Shown here in pieces: positions 36,385 to 44,430 of a stretch of DNA of 64,000 bases (its first letter is position 1; each line of letters opens with the position of its first letter). Made by a program: the position numbers and the translations under genes. The DNA is from Pyrinomonadaceae bacterium (lineage in GTDB: Bacteria; Acidobacteriota; Blastocatellia; Pyrinomonadales; Pyrinomonadaceae). The notes below the pieces were generated by a model. The model saw nothing but the letters and a program-made list of their open reading frames with translations, was not told the DNA's origin and did not search any database. Where the stretch lies: the NCBI GenBank assembly GCA_028284415.1, contig JANQRU010000004.1:1426001-1490000 (forward strand). The letters run 5' to 3'.

Positions 36385-38061
36385 ATGTTTGGGAAAAAAT
36401 TTGTAAAAAACAGTTTTAAGTTACTATTTTTGTTGTTGGCTTTAAATTTAGCTTCGTCCGCGATCTTTGGACAAAATCCGTGTCTGACCAAAGCGGAAGC
36501 CGATAAAGTTATCCGAACAATTAAAAATCCTCTGAAAGTTAAAAGCAAGAAAAAAATTCGTCGTGAAATCCTGAAAATGCAGGAAAAACAGATCGAAATA
36601 AATCAGAAAGTTGCGAAAGAACCAAAAAAAGACTTAATCGAAAAAGCCAGAACTCAAAACAGAAATTATTTGATTCGCTTGTGCGGAATCTTCAAAGAAT
36701 ATGGCTGGCTGCGGAAAAACACTCTCAAAAAAGAAGGTCTCGATGCCGCTCTCTATTTAATAAGAAATAGCAATGAAACTGATATTCAACGCGAACTTTT
36801 TCCCGTAATTGTTGAAGCAACTCAAAAAGGACTAATTCCCAAAGGGAATTTGGCTTCATTGATAGACAAGATTCGCATTGAAACTACAGGCAGACAGGTT
36901 TTCGGAACTCAAATAAAAATAAAAAATGAGATTGGTTATCTTTATCCACTGGAAAACGAATCAAATCTTGATAAATGGCGAAAGATGTATGATCTCCCGC
37001 CCATTTCCGAATTTATTAAGCTCATCGAAATCAGATACCGCACAATTGTGGTTAGAATGCCACAGCCTCCGAACCTGAAAACTCAAAATGCAAGCACCTT
37101 AAATGCTTCTCAAAATGAAGAAAATAAGCTTTTGGGATTAACGGAGGATGAAGATGAAATCCTCAATATCGAAAGCAGTCTTGTAAACCTAAATGTTCGT
37201 GTTTTAACAAAAGATTTGATTGGGACTCGCAATTTAGATTTGAAGAAAGAAGATTTTCTTGTCTATGAAAATAGTAAAAAACAGGAAATTTCTTTTTTCT
37301 CAACAACCGATACACCTTTTGATCTGGTTTTATTGCTCGATCTTTCAGGTTCAACCATTCAAAAGCAGCAGCTTATTGCTGACTCGGCAAGGCGTTTTAT
37401 CGACTTAGCCAGACCAAATGACAGAATCGCCATAGTTGCTTTTGCTGATTACGTCAGGATTGTTTCGGAATTTACAAGCGATAAAAAAGAATTATTTGAA
37501 AAAATCCAAAAGCTGGATGATTCAGGAAGTTCAAGAATCTGGGACGCTCTTGATTTTACGTACAGAAAAATTCTCAAATCTCAAAGAAAAGGCAGACGAA
37601 GTGCAATAGTTTTTATGACCGATGGTTTGGATAACACCCTGATGCAAAATCCAAACAGACCTGTTGCTGGAAGCTTCTTTTTCTCTTTACGTCCATCGAA
37701 AACAACCTTCACTGAGTTGCTCGAAAAAGTGAGAAAAAACGACGCTAATATCTTTTCGATCTATCTCGATACGGAATACGCCTACGCAGGAAGATTTACC
37801 AACGCCAAATCTTTCAGACAAGCCCGTCGCACATTAAAAATGCTCTCTGAAGAATCAGGCGGACAATACTATAAAGCTTCACAAATAGAAAATTTAAGCG
37901 GAATCTACGAACGTATAATCAATGACCTCAGCGAAGTTTACAGCATCGGCTACGAACCAAACACCGAGGGCGAAAAAGGAACTTGGCGGGAACTAAACAT
38001 AAAAATAAAAGACCGTCCTGATTTAATTGTAAAAAGCAAAAAAGGATACTACGCAAAATAA
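36385..38061 (+). CDS. secreted VWA domain protein (VWFA-related, Acidobacteria type)
   Basis: 558 residues with a signal peptide ending SAIFGQ. The N-terminal 230 residues are helical and charged. From about 255 the typical leader SSLVNLNVRVLTKD...DFLVYE appears, followed at about 312-530 by a von Willebrand A domain with MIDAS motif DLSGS, a threonine in VRIVSEFTSD and MTDGLDN. The usual ending ...VYSIGYEPNTEGEKGTWRELNIKIKDRPDLIVKSKKGYYAK places it in the 'VWFA-related' family common in Acidobacteriota. It probably binds metal-dependently to a surface partner. AAGGAGG precedes the ATG. Confidence 0.88.
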   Translation: MFGKKFVKNSFKLLFLLLALNLASSAIFGQNPCLTKAEADKVIRTIKNPLKVKSKKKIRREILKMQEKQIEINQKVAKEPKKDLIEKARTQNRNYLIRLCGIFKEYGWLRKNTLKKEGLDAALYLIRNSNETDIQRELFPVIVEATQKGLIPKGNLASLIDKIRIETTGRQVFGTQIKIKNEIGYLYPLENESNLDKWRKMYDLPPISEFIKLIEIRYRTIVVRMPQPPNLKTQNASTLNASQNEENKLLGLTEDEDEILNIESSLVNLNVRVLTKDLIGTRNLDLKKEDFLVYENSKKQEISFFSTTDTPFDLVLLLDLSGSTIQKQQLIADSARRFIDLARPNDRIAIVAFADYVRIVSEFTSDKKELFEKIQKLDDSGSSRIWDALDFTYRKILKSQRKGRRSAIVFMTDGLDNTLMQNPNRPVAGSFFFSLRPSKTTFTELLEKVRKNDANIFSIYLDTEYAYAGRFTNAKSFRQARRTLKMLSEESGGQYYKASQIENLSGIYERIINDLSEVYSIGYEPNTEGEKGTWRELNIKIKDRPDLIVKSKKGYYAK

Positions 38062-38081
38062 ATTTGAATTTAGAAGGATTA

Positions 38082-38453
38082 ATGAAAAAAAACTACGATA
38101 ATTTCAAAGACTTTGAGAATATTTATTTAGAAGATAGTTTTATATTGGAAGTCATTGAAAATTCTTCTCAACTCAAATTTATTATGGAAGTTGTTTTAAC
38201 CACAAATAACTCTTTGTATTCAAAACCAAAACAAAATGAAGTCCATTGTTATAAAAATGCCAAGATAGTTTTTGCAAATGTGAAAGAAATAGATTGGAAA
38301 GAAAAAGACTTGTCGCCTTCAAAAGATGCTTCAGGCGAAATTGATTATGGAAACATTCACGAATTGTATTTCGAAGATGGATATTATTATATTTTTGCAG
38401 ATATTGGAGAATTAAAAATTAAATCAGTGGAGCCAAAAATCAAATACCTATAA
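38082..38453 (+). CDS. small acidic protein of unknown function
   Basis: 123 residues from ATG 38082, preceded by GAAGG; an in-frame TTG at 38064 is less likely. It is soluble, Asp/Glu-rich and tyrosine-rich, with predicted beta strands (FILEVIENSSQLKFIMEVVL, YYYIFADIGELKIKSVEPKIKYL). The make-up resembles polymorphic-toxin immunity proteins, but there is no toxin beside it. It sits 20 bp after the VWA gene and 7 bp before the dehydrogenase gene in one direction. Confidence 0.55.
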   Translation: MKKNYDNFKDFENIYLEDSFILEVIENSSQLKFIMEVVLTTNNSLYSKPKQNEVHCYKNAKIVFANVKEIDWKEKDLSPSKDASGEIDYGNIHELYFEDGYYYIFADIGELKIKSVEPKIKYL

Positions 38454-38460
38454 AAAATAT

Positions 38461-39579
38461 ATGAAAGCAGTAGCAATTACACCAAAAGAGAAGAACTCGG
38501 CAAAGCTTGTCGAGATGGATAAACCGAAAGTTTCGGATATTAAGGATGGAAGAGGCGTTTTGGTTGAAGTTTTGCGAGTTGGGGCTTGTGGAACTGACCG
38601 CGAAATAAATAATGCGGAGTATGGAGTTGCTCCTGCCGGAGAGGATTTTCTGGTGCTTGGGCATGAAAATTTTGGGCGTGTTGTCGAAGTTGGCGAAAAC
38701 GTATGGGAATTAGAGCCGGGCGATTTTGTTGTTGCAACAGTTCGACGCCCGTGCGGGACGAGTATTTACGATCTCATCGGGCAACAGGATTTTACGACTG
38801 ACAATGAATACTATGAACATGGCATTTCGCGTCTGCACGGATTTTGGGCAGAATTTTATGCTGAAAGTGCGGATTTTTTAATTAAAGTTCCGCCGAAAAT
38901 TGCTGAAGTTGCGGTTTTGCTTGAGCCTATTTCGATTATTGAAAAGGGCTTGAGACAAGCAAAAGATATTCAAAAAAGACTTGACATCTGGAAACCCAAG
39001 AATGCCGCCGTATTAGGAACAGGAAATGTCGGACTTTTAACCGTTCTGGCTTTGCGTCTGCGTGGATTCGAAGTTCACGGATTCGGTTTGCAACTTCCCG
39101 ATGGATATTTAAACGCCGAATTGTGCAACGCAATCGGTGCGACATATGATTCAACACGGGAACTTTCCGTTACGGATTCCGTTAAAAAATATGGCGAATA
39201 CGATTTAATTTTTGAAGCGACGGGATATTCACCGATTGTCTTTGAAGCTATGCAAACGCTCAATGAAAATGGAATCTTGATTCTCTCAAGCGTTACAGGT
39301 GGTGACAGAAAAACCGATGGTGTTCCATCCGATCTAATCAATCAAGAATTCGTTCTCGGTAATCGCGTAATGGTCGGAACGGTCAACGCCAACCGTGAAC
39401 ACTTTGAAATGGGCGTCAAAGACATCGCCCTCGCCGAAGCTATGTATCCCGGCTGGCTTTCACGTATGATGACGCACAAGGTTGAAGGCTTGGAGAATTT
39501 TGAAAAAGTTTTCGACATTTTAGAAAACGGTGGCGATTACGGTGCGATAAAGACCTATTTTGAAGTCGCAAAAATTTAA
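38461..39579 (+). CDS. glucose 1-dehydrogenase-like zinc alcohol dehydrogenase family enzyme
   Basis: 372 residues in the MDR superfamily. The N-terminal domain has the catalytic-zinc ligands in ACGTD (C41) and LGHEN, and the C-terminal part is the Glu_dehyd_C type with nucleotide-binding motif GTGNVG and FEATGYSPIVFEA. This arrangement matches archaeal-type NAD(P)+ glucose dehydrogenases. The structural-zinc lobe, usually four cysteines, reads RRPCGTSIYDLIGQQDFTT and keeps only one, so the second zinc is probably absent. With the neighbouring glucosidase a glucose-oxidising role is possible. ATG at 38461 is the first codon of the conserved strand. Confidence 0.82.
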   Translation: MKAVAITPKEKNSAKLVEMDKPKVSDIKDGRGVLVEVLRVGACGTDREINNAEYGVAPAGEDFLVLGHENFGRVVEVGENVWELEPGDFVVATVRRPCGTSIYDLIGQQDFTTDNEYYEHGISRLHGFWAEFYAESADFLIKVPPKIAEVAVLLEPISIIEKGLRQAKDIQKRLDIWKPKNAAVLGTGNVGLLTVLALRLRGFEVHGFGLQLPDGYLNAELCNAIGATYDSTRELSVTDSVKKYGEYDLIFEATGYSPIVFEAMQTLNENGILILSSVTGGDRKTDGVPSDLINQEFVLGNRVMVGTVNANREHFEMGVKDIALAEAMYPGWLSRMMTHKVEGLENFEKVFDILENGGDYGAIKTYFEVAKI

Positions 39580-39594
39580 GAAAAAATATCTATT

Positions 39595-39831
39595 TTGATT
39601 GATACAGAAAAGAGAAAAATATTTACTGAATATCTTGATTTACTGCTAAAAGGAAAGTGCGGTGATGCAGAATGGCAGTTTTATGTGATTGAGCATTATT
39701 TAGATGAAAAACTAGAAGAAATTCGGCGAGAAGTTGTGCGATTAAGAATTGTAGCAGATGATTCAAGAGCTTTCCCTTCAACAAATGCAGATAAAGCTAA
39801 AATAAAAGAATGGATAGAAGAATTAAGTTAA
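39595..39831 (+). CDS. small helical protein of unknown function
   Basis: 78 residues starting with TTG 39595; no strong ribosome binding site is seen. It is almost entirely helical and charged (TEYLDLLLKGKCGDAEWQFYVIEHYLDEKLEEIRREVVRLRIV). It lies 15 bp after the dehydrogenase gene in the same direction, and base composition matches the neighbours. No family is recognised. It is the weakest of the protein calls here. Confidence 0.45.
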   Translation: MIDTEKRKIFTEYLDLLLKGKCGDAEWQFYVIEHYLDEKLEEIRREVVRLRIVADDSRAFPSTNADKAKIKEWIEELS

Positions 39832-39896
39832 TGTTCATTTGATTCTGATAATCCTTCCCTCTTTTTTCTCATCCTACTCTGTGGCAAAATAAACTT

Positions 39897-40214
39897 ATGT
39901 CAGATTTTCCTGAAATAGAAGAAGATGGACAGGTTCTTGAGCAAACAAAAGAAAAGCTCGAAAAGCCGAAAATGTATAAAGTCCTTCTTCATAATGATGA
40001 TTTTACGACAATGGAGTTTGTCGTTTTTGTTCTCAACAAAATTTTTATGCGTTCGGAGGCGGAATCTTTCACAATTATGCTCAAAGTTCACAATGAAGGA
40101 GTCGGCGTTGCAGGTGTTTACCCATACGAAATTGCCACAATGAAAGCCGAAAAAGCAATGAATATGGCAAGAGCACAAGAATTTCCGTTTCTCTGCACGG
40201 TTGAGGAAGAGTAA
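39897..40214 (+). CDS. clpS: ATP-dependent Clp protease adaptor ClpS
   Basis: 105 residues. ClpS binds N-degron substrates and hands them to ClpA. The core is recognisable: MYKVLLHNDDFTTMEFVVFVL (the hydrophobic-pocket segment with HNDD), KVHNEGVGVAGVYPYEIA, and a final helix (KAMNMARAQEFPFLCTVEEE). The N-terminal extension of 22 residues is acidic, as usual. clpA follows in the same direction with one lipoprotein gene between. Confidence 0.93.
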   Translation: MSDFPEIEEDGQVLEQTKEKLEKPKMYKVLLHNDDFTTMEFVVFVLNKIFMRSEAESFTIMLKVHNEGVGVAGVYPYEIATMKAEKAMNMARAQEFPFLCTVEEE

Positions 40215-40227
40215 GAAAATTAACTCA

Positions 40228-40662
40228 ATGAAAAAGCAATTGATTTATAAAATACAAACAATAACTCTTTTGGTAATGATTTTTTTGATTGGAAATGGGT
40301 GTGTTTCTGTTACTCCTGTTTACTATGACGAAGATAAAAAAATAGTGGAAAGTCAGATTAAGAAATTTCATGAACTATATAATGAAGAAAACTTCAAAGA
40401 AATGTATGAGATGAATTCACTAGAAACGAAAAAAGTTGTAACACAGGAAGAGTTTATTAAAAAATTCAAACAAACTCGCTCAGAATTAGGGAAGGTATTG
40501 AAAAGCAAAATTATCAAAGCAAAAGTAAAGCCACAAGCTTCATCTAGACTTGTGGAATTTGTTTATGAAACCACGTTTGAAAACGGCAAAGTGAAAGAGT
40601 TATTTATTTGCTCTACCAATGGAAAAGAATCAGTTATTGAAGTTTATAATCAACCAAAATAA
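40228..40662 (+). CDS. lipoprotein of unknown function between clpS and clpA
   Basis: 144 residues from ATG 40228; the frame is open back to 40201 but that would put nine residues before the signal peptide. The signal peptide ends LIGNGC, a clear lipobox with the cysteine near residue 27. The mature domain (KFHELYNEENFKEMYEM... to YNQPK) is a small alpha+beta domain like DUF3887/DUF4019-type proteins. It starts 13 bp after clpS. The 66 bp before clpA hold a small ATACCT/AGGTAT hairpin (40671-40688). Confidence 0.7.
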   Translation: MKKQLIYKIQTITLLVMIFLIGNGCVSVTPVYYDEDKKIVESQIKKFHELYNEENFKEMYEMNSLETKKVVTQEEFIKKFKQTRSELGKVLKSKIIKAKVKPQASSRLVEFVYETTFENGKVKELFICSTNGKESVIEVYNQPK

Positions 40663-40728
40663 GAAGTTATATACCTTTAGCTAGGTATTAATATCTAATT
40701 TGATAACGAAATCAAAGAAAATAGCAGT

Positions 40729-42987
40729 ATGTTAACAAAAGAATTAGAAGAAACATTGAGCCACGCAGTTGATGAAGCTGTTAGTCATAGGCACGAATAT
40801 GTAACGTTAGAGCACCTTCTGTATGCTTTATTGGACGATAGATCGGCACGGGACATTTTGCATAACTGCGGTGCGAATATAGAAGAGCTAGGCAAAGAGT
40901 TGGAAGGTTATTTTGAAACTGCAGTTGAGAAAATGCCCGATGATGTTCAGCAGATGCCGGAATTAACTTCGACATTTCAGTCAACAATCCAATATGCACT
41001 ATTACAAGCAGAAGGGAGCGGACAGCAGAGAGTTGATGGTGGAAATATCTTGGCGGCGATGTATCAAGCAGATAATTCACAGGCGGTTTATTTGTTGAAA
41101 AAACAAGGTGTTTCGCGGCTCGATGTTTTGAATTATATCGCTCATGGAATTTCAAAACTTGATGATGATTTCAGCGATGAATTACTCGAAGGTTTGGGTG
41201 GTGAAGAACAATTTGCCGAAGAGCGTGCTGCACAACCAAAACGCAAGAAACCACTTGAATCCTTTACGGAAGAATTAGTCAAAGTCGCCAAAGAAGGCGG
41301 AATTGATCCGCTAATCGGACGTGAAGAAGAAGTTGACCGCACGATCCAAGTCCTCTGCCGACGCAAGAAAAATAACCCGCTTTACGTTGGTGAGCCCGGC
41401 GTTGGAAAAACAGCTTTGGCAGAAGGTTTGGCTCTGAAAATTGCCGAAGGCGAAGTTCCCGAAGTTATCAAAGACGCAAAAATTTTCGCACTCGATATGG
41501 GAGCAGTTCTCGCAGGAACACGCTACCGAGGGGATTTTGAACAGCGTTTCAAAGCCATTATCAAAGAACTCAAAAAACACGAAAATTCGATTTTATTTAT
41601 TGACGAAATCCACACGATCGTCGGTGCGGGAGCGGTTTCGGGTGGAGCATTGGATGCTTCGAATATCCTAAAACCCGCTTTGGCTTCAGGTACAATAAGG
41701 TGTATCGGTTCAACAACTTACTCAGAATACAAAGCCGCTTTTGAAAGAGATCGTGCATTGGCAAGACGCTTTCAAAAGATCGAGATCTTTGAGCCGACGG
41801 TGCAAGAAACTTACGAAATCCTCAAGGGTTTGCAAAAGTATTATGAAGAGCATCATGGCGTAAAGTATGCCGATGATGCCTTAAAAACTGCCGCCGAACT
41901 CGCCGGAAAATACATTGGTGACAAACATCTTCCCGATAAAGCGATTGATGTCATTGATGAAGTTGGAGCGATGACAAAGTTGATGCCTGAGGATAAACGT
42001 CCGAAAGTTATTTCGACAACGATGGTTGAAAACACCGTCGCACGCATGGCGAAAATTCCGCCGAAGACCGTTGTCGCCGATGAAGCAGGTCGTTTGAAAA
42101 CTTTGAAGGAAGACATCAAAGAAGTCTTGTTTGGGCAAGATGAAGCGGTTGATAAAGTTGTTGATGCAATTCAGATTTCGCGTGCAGGTTTGGGTGTCGA
42201 AACAAAACCCATCGGTTCATTTCTATTTTCGGGTCCGACAGGGGTTGGAAAGACCGAACTTTCAAAACAGCTTGCAGAAATTCTCGGTGTCGAATTCCTC
42301 CGCTATGATATGAGCGAATACGCCGAGGCTCACACAGTTTCACGGCTCATCGGTGCACCTCCGGGATATGTCGGTTTTGACCAAGGTGGACTGCTTACCG
42401 ACGCAATTATGCGGCATCCGCATTCCGTTTTGGTTTTAGACGAAATTGAAAAAGCTCATCCGAATTTATTCAATTTGCTCTTGCAAGTTATGGATTCTGC
42501 AACATTAACCGACAACAACGGCAAAAAAGCAGATTTTCGCAATGTAATTTTGATTATGACAACCAACGCAGGTGCAAGAGAATTATCATCCGGCGGAATC
42601 GGTTTCCAAAATCAGGCGAGCACAAAAGGCTCGGCAAAGGGTGCGATTGAGCGAACTTTTACACCCGAATTTTTAAACCGACTCGATGCAAGAGTTGCAT
42701 TCAAGGCTTTAGATTTAGATGTTATCAAACTCATCGTTGATAAATTCATCAAAGAACTAAATGCTCAAATGATGGAAAAACGAGTCATTATTAAGCTCGA
42801 CAATAAAGCAAAAGAATGGCTTGCCAAAAATGGTTTTGACGCGAAATACGGTGCAAGACCAATGCAACGCTTGATTCACGAAAAAATTAAGAAGCCACTC
42901 GCACAAGAGATTTTATTCGGCAAACTCGAAGATGGCGGAAGCGTTAAAGTCTCTGAAAAAGATGATGAATTGATTTTGAAATTTTAA
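40729..42987 (+). CDS. clpA: ATP-dependent Clp protease ATP-binding subunit ClpA
   Basis: 752 residues, a HSP100/Clp unfoldase that feeds ClpP. Residues 1-140 are the Clp repeat N-domain that docks ClpS. The first AAA+ module has Walker A GEPGVGKT (221-228), Walker B ILFIDEIHTIVGAG and the pore loop GTRYRGDFE. The second has GPTGVGKT, a VLVLDEIEKAHPN Walker B and the GYVGFDQGG pore loop. SGGIGFQ is the IGF/L-type loop that contacts ClpP. No long middle domain is present, so this is ClpA and not ClpB or ClpC. clpP is not in this window. It is followed after 10 bp by a TPR-protein gene. Confidence 0.94.
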   Translation: MLTKELEETLSHAVDEAVSHRHEYVTLEHLLYALLDDRSARDILHNCGANIEELGKELEGYFETAVEKMPDDVQQMPELTSTFQSTIQYALLQAEGSGQQRVDGGNILAAMYQADNSQAVYLLKKQGVSRLDVLNYIAHGISKLDDDFSDELLEGLGGEEQFAEERAAQPKRKKPLESFTEELVKVAKEGGIDPLIGREEEVDRTIQVLCRRKKNNPLYVGEPGVGKTALAEGLALKIAEGEVPEVIKDAKIFALDMGAVLAGTRYRGDFEQRFKAIIKELKKHENSILFIDEIHTIVGAGAVSGGALDASNILKPALASGTIRCIGSTTYSEYKAAFERDRALARRFQKIEIFEPTVQETYEILKGLQKYYEEHHGVKYADDALKTAAELAGKYIGDKHLPDKAIDVIDEVGAMTKLMPEDKRPKVISTTMVENTVARMAKIPPKTVVADEAGRLKTLKEDIKEVLFGQDEAVDKVVDAIQISRAGLGVETKPIGSFLFSGPTGVGKTELSKQLAEILGVEFLRYDMSEYAEAHTVSRLIGAPPGYVGFDQGGLLTDAIMRHPHSVLVLDEIEKAHPNLFNLLLQVMDSATLTDNNGKKADFRNVILIMTTNAGARELSSGGIGFQNQASTKGSAKGAIERTFTPEFLNRLDARVAFKALDLDVIKLIVDKFIKELNAQMMEKRVIIKLDNKAKEWLAKNGFDAKYGARPMQRLIHEKIKKPLAQEILFGKLEDGGSVKVSEKDDELILKF

Positions 42988-42997
42988 GTAATCAATC

Positions 42998-44113
42998 ATG
43001 AAAAGGTATTCGAAAATCTTGGTTATACTTTTAAGTGTCTTCGCAGGATTTTTGTCTGACAATTATTCTCAAACATCTTCAGTAGAAAAAAATTGCTTTT
43101 CGAGTGAGGAAATTGCTTTCGATGCGGCATCCCTACCTAGAAACTATAAGGGAAATGATTTATCCCTGATTATAACCGAGATCAAAAGAAGAGAAAGCTT
43201 TACTAAAACTGCATTTGAAACTAATCCACAGTTTCGAGAAAGAATTGAGAGAGAAAAAAGCAAATCTCTGATTGCCGAATTAAATTATAATAGCATTTTT
43301 GCTTTTCAGATAAAGGATACAAACTTCCAATATAATGCTGACAAAAAAGCGATGAAGGCGGAACTCAAATTGAATTCGGTGTTTAATTGGTCTCCAATTT
43401 GTCAAGATAAAAAAGGACATAGCATTGTAACACCGCGACAAAATTTATTTGCTTATTTACCAATTAAAAATACATTGTTTACAGAACCTGTAGATTTAAG
43501 TTTTAAGGTAGAATTTGAAATAGAAATTGAAAAAGCTAAGAAAACCAAACCAATTCTGCGAACTTTGCTTTTAACTCAGCTCCACGCGGAAAATGGAATG
43601 CATTTTAGCAAAGGAAGATATTACACCAATAGTGTTCTTAAAATTTCTATTCAAGAGATTTGGATATACGATGTTGTTACTGGTGAAATTTTTGTTAAAA
43701 AAGATAGTGGTGACATAGCTAAATTAATAAAAGAAAAAGAAGACGAGCATAAGGAAAAGAGAAAAAGAAAAGTTTCCAAAGCCAATTCGTTTTATAAAAA
43801 CGGACAATTTAAAAAAGCCATTTCTGAACTAAGGAAAGTCTTGTCTTCTGACCCTATGAATGCAGAAGTTTATCTTTTATTAGGTAAAATTCATTTCCAA
43901 AGAGGTGAATTTGAGCAAACGGTAAGTTCATTAAAAACTGCTCTGTTCTGGGATAATAATTTAATTGATGCACATATAATTCTTGGAAAAATTTATTTAA
44001 ACAAGAATAATTGTGGTTGGGCAAAGACCTACTTAATTTCTGCTTTGGGGATAGACAACAAAAATCAAGAAGCGATAGTTTTGCAAAAACAGGTTGAAAA
44101 ATGTAACCAATAA
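42998..44113 (+). CDS. secreted TPR protein of unknown function
   Basis: 371 residues with a signal peptide ending NYSQT. The first 240 residues form a domain I do not recognise (beta-rich, with FNWSPICQDKKGH and a EIWIYDVVTGEIFV strand). A lysine-rich helix (KLIKEKEDEHKEKRKRKVS) links to about three tetratricopeptide repeats (FYKNGQFKKAISELRKVLSSDPMNAEVYLLLGKIHFQRGEFEQTVSSLKTAL...). The TPRs suggest a scaffold role in the periplasm. It lies 10 bp after clpA and may share its transcript, though the products act in different compartments. Confidence 0.7.
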   Translation: MKRYSKILVILLSVFAGFLSDNYSQTSSVEKNCFSSEEIAFDAASLPRNYKGNDLSLIITEIKRRESFTKTAFETNPQFRERIEREKSKSLIAELNYNSIFAFQIKDTNFQYNADKKAMKAELKLNSVFNWSPICQDKKGHSIVTPRQNLFAYLPIKNTLFTEPVDLSFKVEFEIEIEKAKKTKPILRTLLLTQLHAENGMHFSKGRYYTNSVLKISIQEIWIYDVVTGEIFVKKDSGDIAKLIKEKEDEHKEKRKRKVSKANSFYKNGQFKKAISELRKVLSSDPMNAEVYLLLGKIHFQRGEFEQTVSSLKTALFWDNNLIDAHIILGKIYLNKNNCGWAKTYLISALGIDNKNQEAIVLQKQVEKCNQ

Positions 44114-44430
44114 AAAATTGTGCAGAGCGGAAAACTTAATCCAAGAAAAAACGAAAAATAGCTTACTCAAAAGATTTTATTACGAATAAAAACATTTTTT
44201 GCTAAGGACGCAAAATTTTTATTTGTGCTTCAAGAAAATTAGATTTAATACAAATTTTCTTGGATACTTGATGTGCATTTAGCAAGATAAATTCGACACT
44301 TTACAAAACTTTACATTAAATTCTGCAACTAATCCTTTCCAATATGCGAAACTATACTTTTAAGTAATAATTCACTTAATCAAAAAGCAATACATTTAAG
44401 CCAGATTTACAGGAAACAAGGAGGGAAGGA
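44114..44430 (+). promoter_or_regulatory. 317-bp intergenic leader before the TonB-type receptor gene
   Basis: No gene is seen. A 10-bp perfect inverted repeat CAAGAAAATT/AATTTTCTTG lies at 44231-44262 with a 12-nt loop. ACTTTACA occurs twice 10 bp apart near 44299-44316. AAGGAGG directly before ATG 44431 is a strong ribosome binding site. Promoter boxes cannot be assigned with confidence. Confidence 0.4.
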
